43,802 bases of DNA from Gammaproteobacteria bacterium (GTDB lineage Bacteria; Pseudomonadota; Gammaproteobacteria; Pseudomonadales; Oleiphilaceae). How positions within the stretch are numbered: position 1 is the first letter of the stretch; the number at the start of each line of letters is the position of its first letter. The translations under genes were made by a program, and so were the position numbers. Location: assembly GCA_002747055.1 (NCBI GenBank), contig PDSQ01000006.1, positions 1-43,802 of the forward strand, written 5' to 3'. The notes under the pieces are model-generated. The model was given only the letters and a program-made list of their open reading frames with translations. It was not told the DNA's origin and made no database searches. Of the stretch, positions 27,734-35,404 are shown in pieces.

Positions 27734-28849
27734 CTATCTGTTTTTGGTAAAGAGCACTTCAAGTTTAAATGTAATGGCTGGGTTGACCTGATAGTCATCC
27801 CGCTCCGGGAAAGACAGCAAGGGTGTCACCTCGAAAAAAAGCCAGTTTCGGTAGAGCTTTTGTCTATAGGTGGTTTCATAATAATAATCACTGACAAAAG
27901 GATGGGGTTTGCTTTCCACCAGTGTCGCCAGTTTGTAACGAATGATTCGATGGTCGTCCAGCTCTTGAAACAGGTTGAATGAATTGGCAAACTCGAACTT
28001 GTCGTGGTCTCTTGACCATTGGGCTTCAAATGTGTTGCGAAAGAACAGTGTCGTTGACAGTTGCCGGTCAAAATTACTGACAATACTGGCACCTAAGTCT
28101 TCACTGATAAAGTAGTATAGACTGGCCTGAATACTGGTATACCAGTCACTGTTCAGTTGCCATCCGTTGCTGGCTCTGGTACGGACAAAGGGGTCTGGCG
28201 GGAAATGAAACTTGATACCGATGTCGTTGCTGAGAGTCCAGTTTTTCTGCAGTTCTGAAATGATCCGCAAGGTACCCGTTGTGTCATTGTTTTCGTCAGC
28301 GACTCCTTTAATTCGCTCTATGGTTTTAGTGTACAGCGATTTTCCTTCTTCCGGATCATTTTCGATAATCAGCCGATACCTGTCTTTGGTTAGCGGCAGG
28401 TTTAGTTTGAACTTTATCTCCGGGGTAAAGTCATGGTCACCCTGTTTTCGATAGGTTGGGCCAAGTCGTACCCGCAGAAAACTTGTGTTGCTGAAGCTTT
28501 GTGTTTGCTTGCCTGCAAAGTAAGCGTCGAGTCGGCTGCCGGTATCGGCAACCCAGTCGGACCAACTGTTCCGGGTATCCAGTAGCCAGATTAGTTGCTG
28601 CTCGATAAATGGCAGTGGCGCCGGTTCTACATCGTCAAACTCAGGATCGTAGTTGTAGAGGAATTGCTCGATATAAACGTCCGTGTCCTGTCGAGTCCGG
28701 TATTGTTCAATATTGACAGTCTCGGATAAAGCCAGCAGAGCGAGTTCAGCAGAATTGGCCTGGATTGACTGAGACGTGGCCAGCGATAGGCTGACTAGCA
28801 GCCAATACCAGGCTCTGCCTTGTGCTTTTGGTATGCCGACAATTGTCAT
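27734..28849 (-). CDS. Unknown exported protein, possibly outer-membrane beta-barrel
   Basis: A 371-residue protein I do not recognise. It starts with a likely signal peptide (AWYWLLVSLSLATSQSIQANS, cleavage near residue 33). The mature part begins acidic, then consists of alternating aromatic/polar strands such as TSFLRVRLGPTYRK, EIKFKLNLPLTKDRYRLIIE, NSDWYTSIQASLYYFISEDL and YYETTYRQKLYRNWLFFEVT. It ends ITFKLEVLFTKNR; this looks like a beta-barrel, though the terminal residue is not aromatic. The ATG overlaps the stop of the lrgB remnant (ATGA), suggesting it was once expressed with lrgAB; trmO follows. Confidence 0.7.
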   Translation of the reverse strand: MTIVGIPKAQGRAWYWLLVSLSLATSQSIQANSAELALLALSETVNIEQYRTRQDTDVYIEQFLYNYDPEFDDVEPAPLPFIEQQLIWLLDTRNSWSDWVADTGSRLDAYFAGKQTQSFSNTSFLRVRLGPTYRKQGDHDFTPEIKFKLNLPLTKDRYRLIIENDPEEGKSLYTKTIERIKGVADENNDTTGTLRIISELQKNWTLSNDIGIKFHFPPDPFVRTRASNGWQLNSDWYTSIQASLYYFISEDLGASIVSNFDRQLSTTLFFRNTFEAQWSRDHDKFEFANSFNLFQELDDHRIIRYKLATLVESKPHPFVSDYYYETTYRQKLYRNWLFFEVTPLLSFPERDDYQVNPAITFKLEVLFTKNR

Positions 28850-29019
28850 TGGAAAAGCGGCACTGAGTCAGGCAGCGTGACAGAAATATAAATTCCGATC
28901 AATCTCATTGCCAACGCCGCAAAAGCACCAGTTTTGCTGTCGAGTTCAAAGGCGCGAGCGGTGACAATACCGTGCCCTGTCATGCCCATTGCCAATCCAC
29001 GAACCATTGGGTCATCTTC
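28846..29019 (-). pseudogene. LrgB-like protein, C-terminal remnant
   Basis: The frame reads EDDPMVRGLAMGMTGHGIVT, ARAFELDSKTGAFAALAMRL, then IGIYISVTLP to TGA. This is the last ~58 residues of LrgB/YohK-type membrane proteins, where DP-x-x-RGLA-x-G-x-x-x-HG-I-x-TAR-A is diagnostic. The preceding ~170 residues of LrgB are missing; the sequence upstream is the N-terminal part of an LrgA-like protein in a different frame. A deletion of roughly 0.8-1 kb joining lrgA to lrgB is inferred. Its end overlaps the start of the exported-protein gene. Confidence 0.75.
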
Positions 29020-29155
29020 CTGCAACTGCAAAAGTGGCCAGCAAAGACAGCATTCCTGTAACTGCCCCCGGAATAGGTAACTGAAACCACTTCTTTAAGG
29101 CTTCGCCCAGGATCTGGCAGCCAAAGATGACAAGTAAAAACAGCGGATCAATCAT
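29012..29155 (-). pseudogene. LrgA/CidA-like protein, N-terminal remnant
   Basis: ATG 29155 reads MIDPLFLLVIFGCQILGEAL, KKWFQLPIPGAVTGMLSLLA, TFAVAGR and TGA. QxxGE...LPxPG-x-x-x-GM-x-L-L is the LrgA/CidA start (holin-like inner-membrane protein paired with LrgB). Only ~47 of ~120 residues remain before the junction with lrgB sequence at about 29012-29020. The ATG overlaps the HIT gene stop by 8 bases, so the original order was HIT-lrgA-lrgB-exported protein. Confidence 0.75.
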
Positions 29156-29618
29156 CTCGCTTACCAACATGAAGTTGCTTTTTAATGTTATTTGCCTGCT
29201 TTTGCAAGGTTTGGGTTCGGGTTCGGAAACCGAAGAAACCGGATACATGCAAAATCAGTCGAATGGCGGAATGAATCATGTCGCCGCTTTTTCTCGGAAT
29301 CAGATGAATATGCACATGCGGAATAGTCTGGTTTGCCGCTTTACCATCATTGATCAGCAGGTTGGTTCCTCCTCTGCCAAATCCGGCTTTTCTCTGGGCT
29401 TCTATAATCCTGTTTGCGACATCGAAAAGATGCCCTTGAGTCGCGTTGTCCAGTTCCTCCAGGCGAGTGGCATGCTGCTTGGGGATAACCAGAACATGGC
29501 CTTGTCCGAGCGGATAGATATCCATAAAAGCCAAGCAGGCATCATCTTCATGGACGACAACGGAAGGTTCGTTTCTAGCCACCATTTTGCAAAACAGGCA
29601 GCTTCCTTTAGTACTCAC
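29148..29618 (-). CDS. HIT family protein
   Basis: A 156-residue histidine-triad protein beginning at GTG 29618. It has the N-terminal CLFCKMVARNEPSVVVHEDD with its metal-type cysteines, FMDIYPLGQGHVLVIPKQHA in the middle and the catalytic triad HVHIHLIPR. HIT enzymes hydrolyse or transfer nucleotides on phosphoramidate or dinucleotide substrates; the specific one is unknown. A ~40-residue basic tail after the triad is longer than in minimal HIT proteins. The 5' end carries a tandem duplication that leaves an ATG out of frame at 29634, so the start may have been altered. Its stop overlaps the lrgA remnant. Confidence 0.88.
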   Translation of the reverse strand: MSTKGSCLFCKMVARNEPSVVVHEDDACLAFMDIYPLGQGHVLVIPKQHATRLEELDNATQGHLFDVANRIIEAQRKAGFGRGGTNLLINDGKAANQTIPHVHIHLIPRKSGDMIHSAIRLILHVSGFFGFRTRTQTLQKQANNIKKQLHVGKRDD

Positions 29619-29642
29619 AAATATTAGTACTCATAAATATTC
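29611..29642. repeat. 16-base tandem duplication at the HIT start
   Basis: GTACTCACAAATATTA (29611-29626) is followed directly by GTACTCATAAATATTC (29627-29642), two copies differing at two positions. On the minus strand the outer copy provides ATG and the inner copy GTG for the HIT gene. Because 16 is not a multiple of three, the ATG reads an eight-codon frame that stops at 29608. Confidence 0.8.
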
Positions 29643-29724
29643 TCTTGAATCACAACAGCCACAATTAAACGGAAGCCAAAAATAAAAATGGGGTCAATAC
29701 AACGCCGGGATGGGAAAACAATCG

Positions 29725-29976
29725 TCAATTGAGCCGATGAGTAACGCCATTTTGCTGACTTTCAGCCAATTCTTCAAGCGCCTCTTCGTTCAACCTGATG
29801 ATATCGGGCTTGACGGGAATTTTGTAGGACTCGCTTGACCACTCACCAAAGTCGATCATCTGGCAGCGTTGACTGCAAAAAGGCCGGTAGTCATTGGCAG
29901 CGACCCAGGCCACAGGTTTCTTGCAGGTTGGGCAGTTGACATATCCTATGGATGCGGTGTCGTCTTGTCTAGACAT
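29725..29976 (-). CDS. yacG: DNA gyrase inhibitor YacG
   Basis: An 83-residue small zinc-finger protein. Four cysteines in [12 protein letters not shown] and [20 protein letters not shown] form the zinc site, and the typical YacG segment SYKIPVKP follows. In E. coli it binds GyrB and inhibits gyrase (family knowledge). The gene overlaps the end of coaE by 8 bases, the usual pilD-coaE-yacG order in gammaproteobacteria. About 106 bases without a gene separate it from the HIT start. Confidence 0.93.
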   Translation of the reverse strand: MSRQDDTASIGYVNCPTCKKPVAWVAANDYRPFCSQRCQMIDFGEWSSESYKIPVKPDIIRLNEEALEELAESQQNGVTHRLN

Positions 29977-30604
29977 GAGCTGATGCTAACTCGAGATAGT
30001 GTGTATGTAATCGTTCGACCTGACTGCGCAAATCAGCCAGAGATGTATCGTTGATAATGATATCATCCGCTCGGGCAGTTTTGTAAGCCCTGTCTGCCTG
30101 TGCGGCAATAATGGTTTTGACCTGCTGTTCGGAAACCGTGTCGCGTTTGGTGGTTCTGCTGATCTGGAGTTCAACGGGTACGTCGATAAGCAATACCCGA
30201 TTGACCAGCCGGCGCTGATTCGTTTCCAGTAATAACGGCGACGAGAGTATGACATAAGGCGAGTCGCTTTGGTCTAGTTGGGTCAGCGTTCGCTCGCGTA
30301 TGATCGGGTGGAGCAGCGCTTCAAGCCATTTTTTTTGATCAGGATCGGCAAAGACAATTTCCCTTAGCCGGGATCGGTCAAGTCGGCCATCCTCGCTGAG
30401 TATATCCGGGCCGAAATGCTCGGTGATTTTGAGCAATGCCGGCGAGCCTGGTTCGACCACTTCGCGTGCGACAACATCGGCGTCAACCACATCGATACCC
30501 AATGACTGGAAAATATCCGTGGCTGAAGACTTGCCGCTGCCGATACCGCCGGTTACGCCAAGGATGAATCTAGGACCGATAGGTTTTGGTTTTGCGATGG
30601 TCAT
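29969..30604 (-). CDS. coaE: Dephospho-CoA kinase
   Basis: A 211-residue P-loop kinase that phosphorylates the 3'-hydroxyl of dephospho-CoA, the last step of CoA synthesis. The P loop is [15 protein letters not shown] (residues ~16-30), followed by [46 protein letters not shown] and the lid region [20 protein letters not shown]. Family-typical length. Its ATG overlaps the pilD stop by 4 bases (ATGA). Confidence 0.96.
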   Translation of the reverse strand: MTIAKPKPIGPRFILGVTGGIGSGKSSATDIFQSLGIDVVDADVVAREVVEPGSPALLKITEHFGPDILSEDGRLDRSRLREIVFADPDQKKWLEALLHPIIRERTLTQLDQSDSPYVILSSPLLLETNQRRLVNRVLLIDVPVELQISRTTKRDTVSEQQVKTIIAAQADRAYKTARADDIIINDTSLADLRSQVERLHTHYLELASAHV

Positions 30605-31479
30605 TTTATGGTTCCAATGACAGAAACAAAATAAAACTCAATGATATCATGTCCCCATAATAAAGCGACGTAACCGGCTGTGGCCAGGTACGGGCCAAAG
30701 GGGATGGGTAGGTTTTTATCTTTTCCCCGAAAGAGTATCAGGCTGATCCCTGAGGCGGCACCGACAAAGGAGGAAAGTACAATGATGAGCGGTATGGCTT
30801 GCCAGCCCATCCAGGCCCCCAAAGCGGCAAGCAGTTTGAAATCGCCAAAGCCCATGCCTTCTTTGCCTGTCAGTAGCTTAAAGCCGTGGTAGACCGTCCA
30901 TAAACTCAGGTAACCCGCTACTGCCCCCCATAGGGCCTCCTCCAGGCTGGTAAAAACTCCCCAGGCGTTGACTATCAGGCCCAGCCAGAGCAGTGGCAGA
31001 GTCATGTCGTCCGGTAACAATTGGGTGTCCAGGTCGATCATTGCCAGTCCAATCAGTGTCCATACCAAGGGTAATGCAAGTATTCCCTCGGCATTAATGC
31101 CCAGTATCGCAATGGTCATCAGTGACAGCAGGCCGGTTGCCAGCTCGACGGCAGGGTATCGAGGCGAGATGGGCTCCTTGCAATCGCTGCACTTGCCTCG
31201 AAGAAAAAGGTAGCTCAACAGCGGGATGTTTTCCCAGGGCCGGATGCTGTGACCACACTTCGGACAAGTCGAGTTGGGTGTGCTCAGGGTCAGTGTGGGC
31301 CGCTTTTCGGCGGGAAGTTCCAAAATGTCACGGCATTGGCACTGCCATTCGTTTTCCAGCATTTTAGGCAGACGGTAGATCACCACATTCAGGAAGCTGC
31401 CGATGATCAGCCCCAAGACAGTGATGAAAATCCAGGTTTGCGTCAGGTGAGACTGGAGGTAATCTACTATGTCGATCAT
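30601..31479 (-). CDS. pilD: Type IV prepilin peptidase / N-methyltransferase
   Basis: A 292-residue inner-membrane aspartic protease that cleaves the pilin leader at G|F and methylates the new N-terminus. ATG 31479 (MIDIVDYLQSHLTQ) is preferred over the TTG at 31491. The cytoplasmic loop has the zinc-binding cysteines CPKCG and CSDCKEPISPRYPAVE. The two catalytic aspartates lie in IDLDTQLLPDDMT and GMGFGDFKLLAALGAWMGW. About eight hydrophobic helices are present. It is downstream of pilC and should process the pilin encoded at 34870. Confidence 0.96.
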   Translation of the reverse strand: MIDIVDYLQSHLTQTWIFITVLGLIIGSFLNVVIYRLPKMLENEWQCQCRDILELPAEKRPTLTLSTPNSTCPKCGHSIRPWENIPLLSYLFLRGKCSDCKEPISPRYPAVELATGLLSLMTIAILGINAEGILALPLVWTLIGLAMIDLDTQLLPDDMTLPLLWLGLIVNAWGVFTSLEEALWGAVAGYLSLWTVYHGFKLLTGKEGMGFGDFKLLAALGAWMGWQAIPLIIVLSSFVGAASGISLILFRGKDKNLPIPFGPYLATAGYVALLWGHDIIEFYFVSVIGTIK

Positions 31480-31547
31480 TGTGCAACCCAAATAAAAAAA
31501 GCCGCTAAAACACGGCCAAAACAGTAATGTCGTTACAAATTTCAGGT

Positions 31548-32777
31548 TTAACCCACTGCCTGACCCATTTGGAATATCGGCAGGTACATGGCAACGATCA
31601 GGCCGCCAACCAGAATGCCTAACACCGCCATGATCATAGGCTCCATCAGGGTCGTTAAATTATCGACCAGGTTGTCGACTTCCTCTTCAAAGTGGTCGGC
31701 GACTTTTTCCAGCATGGCATCGAGTGCGCCCGATTCTTCGCCAATGGAGACCATTTGAACCGCCATTGACGGAAATATGCCTGTCGATTTCATTGAAAAC
31801 TGAAGCTGGGTTCCCGCTGCCACCTCTTCCTTGATCCGGTTGATGGCATCCCGGAACACGGCATTGCCAGTCGCGCCAGCCACTGACTCCAGTGCATCTA
31901 CCAGGGGCACACCTGCGGCAAAGGTGGTTGACAGAACCCGGGCAAACCGGGCGACACTGGATTTGTCAATGATCTCACCAACGATGGGTATTTTGAGTAC
32001 ATATTTATCAACGCCGTCAGAGAATCGTTTTGATTTGCGTCGTGCTTCTCTAAAGCAGGCCAGGACGAATACGATGCCAAGCAAAACGATAAACCACCAT
32101 TCCTGCATCCACTCGGAAATATGAATCACGAATTGGGTGAAGGCAGGCAGTTCTGCGCCAAACCCGGAAAACAGGTCTTCAAATTGCGGAACCACTTTTA
32201 CCAGCAATATACCTGTCACCACAACGGCCACGACCAATACCGCTATCGGGTAGGTCATCGCTTTTTTGACCTTTTTCTTCAATGTCTCTGTTTTTTCCAT
32301 GTAAGTGGCAACCCGGCCAAGCATGGTTTCCAGCGCACCGGACTTTTCACCGGAATCGACCAGGTTACAGAAAAGCTCATCGAAATACTTGGGATGCTTT
32401 CTCAAGGCTCCGGCAAAATCGTTACCTGCCGATACATCTTCCCGAATGGTCAGTACCAAATCTCTCAACGCCGGATTTTCCAGGCCATCCGCCACTATCT
32501 CAAACGACTGAACCAGCGGCACACCGGCTTTCATCATGGTTGCCATTTGCCTCACGAATACCGTGATATCGAAAGGCGTTATTTTCTTTTTGCCGCCTCC
32601 CAAGCCAAAAAGCGGCTGCGGCTTCTTGCGTACCTTGGTCGGGTTGATGCCTTGTTTTCTAAGGTTGGCTTTAATCATCGCCCCGTTCGGGCCAAGGGCC
32701 TCCCCTTTGCTTTTGCGGCCCTTTTTATCCACGCCTTCCCAAAGGAAGGTGACTACTTTTTGTGTATTTTGTGCCAT
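31548..32777 (-). CDS. pilC: Type IV pilus inner-membrane platform protein PilC
   Basis: A 409-residue GspF-family protein that anchors the assembly and retraction ATPases. The N-terminal VTFLWEGVDKKGRKSKGEAL leads into two repeats of the GspF domain: FVRQMATMMKAGVPLVQSFE in the first and FARVLSTTFAAGVPLVDALE in the second. Hydrophobic segments follow each, and the closing helix is TTLMEPMIMAVLGILVGGLI. A good AGGAACGAGC site precedes ATG 32777, 20 bases after pilB. Confidence 0.97.
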   Translation of the reverse strand: MAQNTQKVVTFLWEGVDKKGRKSKGEALGPNGAMIKANLRKQGINPTKVRKKPQPLFGLGGGKKKITPFDITVFVRQMATMMKAGVPLVQSFEIVADGLENPALRDLVLTIREDVSAGNDFAGALRKHPKYFDELFCNLVDSGEKSGALETMLGRVATYMEKTETLKKKVKKAMTYPIAVLVVAVVVTGILLVKVVPQFEDLFSGFGAELPAFTQFVIHISEWMQEWWFIVLLGIVFVLACFREARRKSKRFSDGVDKYVLKIPIVGEIIDKSSVARFARVLSTTFAAGVPLVDALESVAGATGNAVFRDAINRIKEEVAAGTQLQFSMKSTGIFPSMAVQMVSIGEESGALDAMLEKVADHFEEEVDNLVDNLTTLMEPMIMAVLGILVGGLIVAMYLPIFQMGQAVG

Positions 32778-32797
32778 GCTCGTTCCTGATCCGACAA

Positions 32798-34510
32798 TTA
32801 ATCTTTGGTGATTCTATTGGCTTCTTCGAGGCTGGTCAGGCCTTGGGCGACTTTCTCCAGTGCTGACTGCCGCAAGTTATTGAATCCCGCTGCCTGGGCG
32901 GCCTTGGCTATTTCCAGAGAGCTGGCTTCTTGCATAATCAGTTCCGCTATTTCGGGGGTGATTTTTACTACCTCGTAAACCCCGACCCGTCCTTTATAGC
33001 CGCCACTACATTTATCACAGCCTTTAGGGGAGTACACGGTAAATCCTGTAGCGATTTGTTCTTTCGTGAACCCCTCCTCGAGCAATACCTCTTTGGGTAT
33101 CTTGATTTCCTGCTTGCAATTGGAACACAGCCGCCGGCCCAGCCGTTGCGCAATGATCAGGCTCACCGATGTTGCAATATTGAAGGCAGGTACCCCCATA
33201 TTGAGCATTCGGGTCAAGGTTTCCGGCGCGCTGTTAGTATGCAGTGTCGACATGACCATGTGACCGGTTTGCGCCGCCTTGATCGCAATCGAGGCGGTTT
33301 CCAGATCCCGAATCTCTCCGACCATAACGATGTCCGGGTCTTGCCGCAGAAAGGATCGCAATGCCTCGGCAAAGGTCAGACCGACTTTGCTATTGACATT
33401 GACCTGGTTGATGCCCTCGAGGTTGATCTCCACTGGATCCTCGGCCGTGGAAATGTTCAATTCCGGTGTGTTGAGAATATTCAGCCCGGTGTACAACGAA
33501 ACTGTCTTACCGCTGCCGGTCGGCCCTGTTACCAGTATCATGCCTTGCGGCTGGTGCAACGCATCGAGATACATCTGTTTCTGCACTTCTTCATAACCCA
33601 GCGCATCGATACCCATTTTGGCACTGCTTGGATCGAGAATTCGAAGTACGATTTTTTCACCCCAAAGCGTTGGCAGCGTGTTTACTCGAAAGTCGATCGC
33701 TTTGGTTTTGGACAGCTTCATTTTTATCCGGCCATCCTGCGGAATGCGTCGCTCTGATATGTCCATTTTCGACATGACTTTCAAACGGGCGGCGAGTTTA
33801 TTGGCCAATTTAATGCTGGGTTTCGAGACCTCGTGCAGAATGCCATCCGTTCTAAAACGAACACGGTAGGTTTTTTCATAGGGTTCAAAGTGGATGTCCG
33901 ACGAGCCGCCTTTAATCGCATCCAGCAGCATTTTGTTGACGTATCTGACTATCGGTGCGTCATCCGCGTCAGAACGTTCATCGTCTTCGTCTCTGGCGTC
34001 GCTATTGTCATCCACTTCCAGACCGTCCAGTTCGGCGTCGTCCATGCCCGACATGGTTGAATCAGTGTCATCCAGATAGTTTTCCACCGCTTTTCTGAGT
34101 TTGTCATCCTCGACCAGAATGGCTTCGGTATTCAGACCTGTATTGAAGCGGATTTCATCCAGTGCCTGAATGTTGGTGGGGTCTGAAACCGCGACAAACA
34201 GGCGGGTTCCTCTTTTGAACAAAGGCAGCGCGTTGTGTTTACGTATAATTTTTTCGTCGACAATTTTTTCAGGCTGACTTTCTGTTTGGAAGGCAGCCAT
34301 ATCCATGACCGGAACACCAAATTCATGGGCTGCGGCAAAGGCCAGGGATCTGGCTTCTCCCAGCGAATTTTCGACCAGATAGGAAATAAATGAGATATTT
34401 TGACCGCTCGAGCTGACAAACGCGTCTTTTGCTACGCCTTCATCCAGGATGCCATCATCGACGAACTTTCGGGCCAGGCCAGTTAACACCACATTTGCTG
34501 ATGAAGCCAT
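32798..34510 (-). CDS. pilB: Type IV pilus assembly ATPase PilB
   Basis: A 570-residue extension ATPase. The N-terminal MshEN/T2SSE_N domain (~1-160) is followed by an acidic stretch (DDNSDARDEDDERSDADD), then the ATPase core with SSDIHFEPYEKTYRVRFRTD, Walker A GPTGSGKTVSLYT (~330), Walker B DPDIVMVGEIRDLETA, the His box STLHTNSAPETLTRMLNMG, and the zinc motif CSNCKQ...GCDKCSGGYKGRVG. It powers pilin polymerisation with PilC. First gene of the minus-strand operon pilB-pilC-pilD-coaE-yacG and divergent from pilA. Confidence 0.97.
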   Translation of the reverse strand: MASSANVVLTGLARKFVDDGILDEGVAKDAFVSSSGQNISFISYLVENSLGEARSLAFAAAHEFGVPVMDMAAFQTESQPEKIVDEKIIRKHNALPLFKRGTRLFVAVSDPTNIQALDEIRFNTGLNTEAILVEDDKLRKAVENYLDDTDSTMSGMDDAELDGLEVDDNSDARDEDDERSDADDAPIVRYVNKMLLDAIKGGSSDIHFEPYEKTYRVRFRTDGILHEVSKPSIKLANKLAARLKVMSKMDISERRIPQDGRIKMKLSKTKAIDFRVNTLPTLWGEKIVLRILDPSSAKMGIDALGYEEVQKQMYLDALHQPQGMILVTGPTGSGKTVSLYTGLNILNTPELNISTAEDPVEINLEGINQVNVNSKVGLTFAEALRSFLRQDPDIVMVGEIRDLETASIAIKAAQTGHMVMSTLHTNSAPETLTRMLNMGVPAFNIATSVSLIIAQRLGRRLCSNCKQEIKIPKEVLLEEGFTKEQIATGFTVYSPKGCDKCSGGYKGRVGVYEVVKITPEIAELIMQEASSLEIAKAAQAAGFNNLRQSALEKVAQGLTSLEEANRITKD

Positions 34511-34869
34511 GAATCAGGTCGTTCCTTAAGTTGATAGACGGTTAAGTGAAATACGATTTTTATCCCCTAAGTTTAGAATGAATTCGGCAAAATGAAAGAG
34601 AGAACAGGAATTAAAGGCACGCCTCCGAAACGACTGCTGGGCATTGAGTCGCAAAATAAGAGAAAGTGACAATTTTTGTCAGTTATTGCCCGGAAGTGGT
34701 ATTTTGTTGAAATCGTCAATTGCGCCAGCGTCCTGTCTGTTTGGTTTAACTCTATGAAAATGAATTGATTAGATGGTTTTCTTGAAACTGGCCCAGTCTG
34801 TGCTAAGTTCTAATCAAGGCAAGCGTATCCATTGCGCACCTGTTTTTAACCACTTGGAGGAAGATTGAC
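34511..34869. other. Divergent pilB / pilA regulatory region
   Basis: A 359-base region with no gene. It carries the pilA sigma54-type promoter (34789-34804), and upstream of it a perfect dyad TGACA-N5-TGTCA at 34667-34681 and another TGTC at 34734-34737, candidate sites for an enhancer-binding activator such as PilR. The minus-strand AAGGAACG before pilB is a plausible ribosome binding site; no clear pilB promoter was identified. Confidence 0.6.
34789..34804 (+). promoter_or_regulatory. Sigma54-type promoter of pilA
   Basis: TGGCCCAGTCTGTGCT has the invariant GG (34790-34791) and GC (34802-34803) separated by exactly 10 bases, the -24/-12 geometry of sigma54 promoters. It lies ~65 bases upstream of pilA, as in Pseudomonas, where PilR activates pilA. 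Confidence 0.8.
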
Positions 34870-35313
34870 ATGAAAACAATGCAAAAAGGTTTTACCCTTA
34901 TCGAACTCATGATCGTTGTGGCGATCATCGGTATCCTGGCAGCGGTAGCGATTCCGGCTTACCAGGATTATATTGCCCGGTCTCAGGTGACAGAGGCGGT
35001 GAATTTGACGGCTGGTACCAAAGCGCCGATGGCTGAATTTTTTCAAAACACCGGAAATGTGGCATCTTTAACAGATATCGGTGCAACCACTACTGGTAAG
35101 TATGTACAGAGTATGACTGTGGCTTCAAATGGAACCAATGGATGGGTTGTAAGTGCTACTATGCGTAATACGGGTGTTAACGTAAATATCCAGGGCGGAA
35201 TTTTTGCGATAGCTACATCTGACGGTGGTTCGACATGGTCTTGCGGTTCTGTTGGCGACGCTGGTAGTGTGACCACAATTACAGGGCCTTATTTGCCAAG
35301 TTCATGTAAATAA
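34870..35313 (+). CDS. pilA: Type IV major pilin PilA
   Basis: A 147-residue type IVa pilin. The short leader MKTMQKG is followed by the PilD cleavage point and [20 protein letters not shown], with Glu at mature position 5 and the long hydrophobic N-terminal helix. The globular head ends with a disulphide-loop pair, [11 protein letters not shown]...LPSSCK. A strong ACTTGGAGGAAG ribosome binding site and a sigma54-type promoter precede it, and a terminator follows, so it is a single-gene transcript with possible read-through into the glycosyltransferases. The Ser/Thr-rich head provides possible O-glycosylation sites. Confidence 0.96.
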   Translation: MKTMQKGFTLIELMIVVAIIGILAAVAIPAYQDYIARSQVTEAVNLTAGTKAPMAEFFQNTGNVASLTDIGATTTGKYVQSMTVASNGTNGWVVSATMRNTGVNVNIQGGIFAIATSDGGSTWSCGSVGDAGSVTTITGPYLPSSCK

Positions 35314-35344
35314 AAGTTAGCGTTAAGGTGTACAGTTAGAATTG

Positions 35345-35373
35345 AAAAGCCTTCTTCCGGGAAGGCTTTTTTT
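35345..35373 (+). terminator. Rho-independent terminator after pilA
   Basis: AAAAGCCTTC (35345-35354) pairs with GAAGGCTTTT (35361-35370) around TTCCGG and runs into a T tract. It ends the pilA transcript 30-60 bases after the stop codon. Confidence 0.9.
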
Positions 35374-35404
35374 CGGGGGGTGGTTTTTTTGATGGTTAGC
35401 CTTG

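Noticed and set aside
26718..27791. Plus-strand frames opposite ykgJ and trmO
   Set aside because: The minus-strand products match known families throughout; the plus-strand products do not.
29640..29724. GGGGTCAATAC motif near yacG as a REP-type element
   Set aside because: A single short motif without a hairpin or second copy; not enough to call a repeat.
32121..33757. Long plus-strand frames inside pilC and pilB
   Set aside because: Opposite-strand shadows of complete, motif-bearing pil genes.
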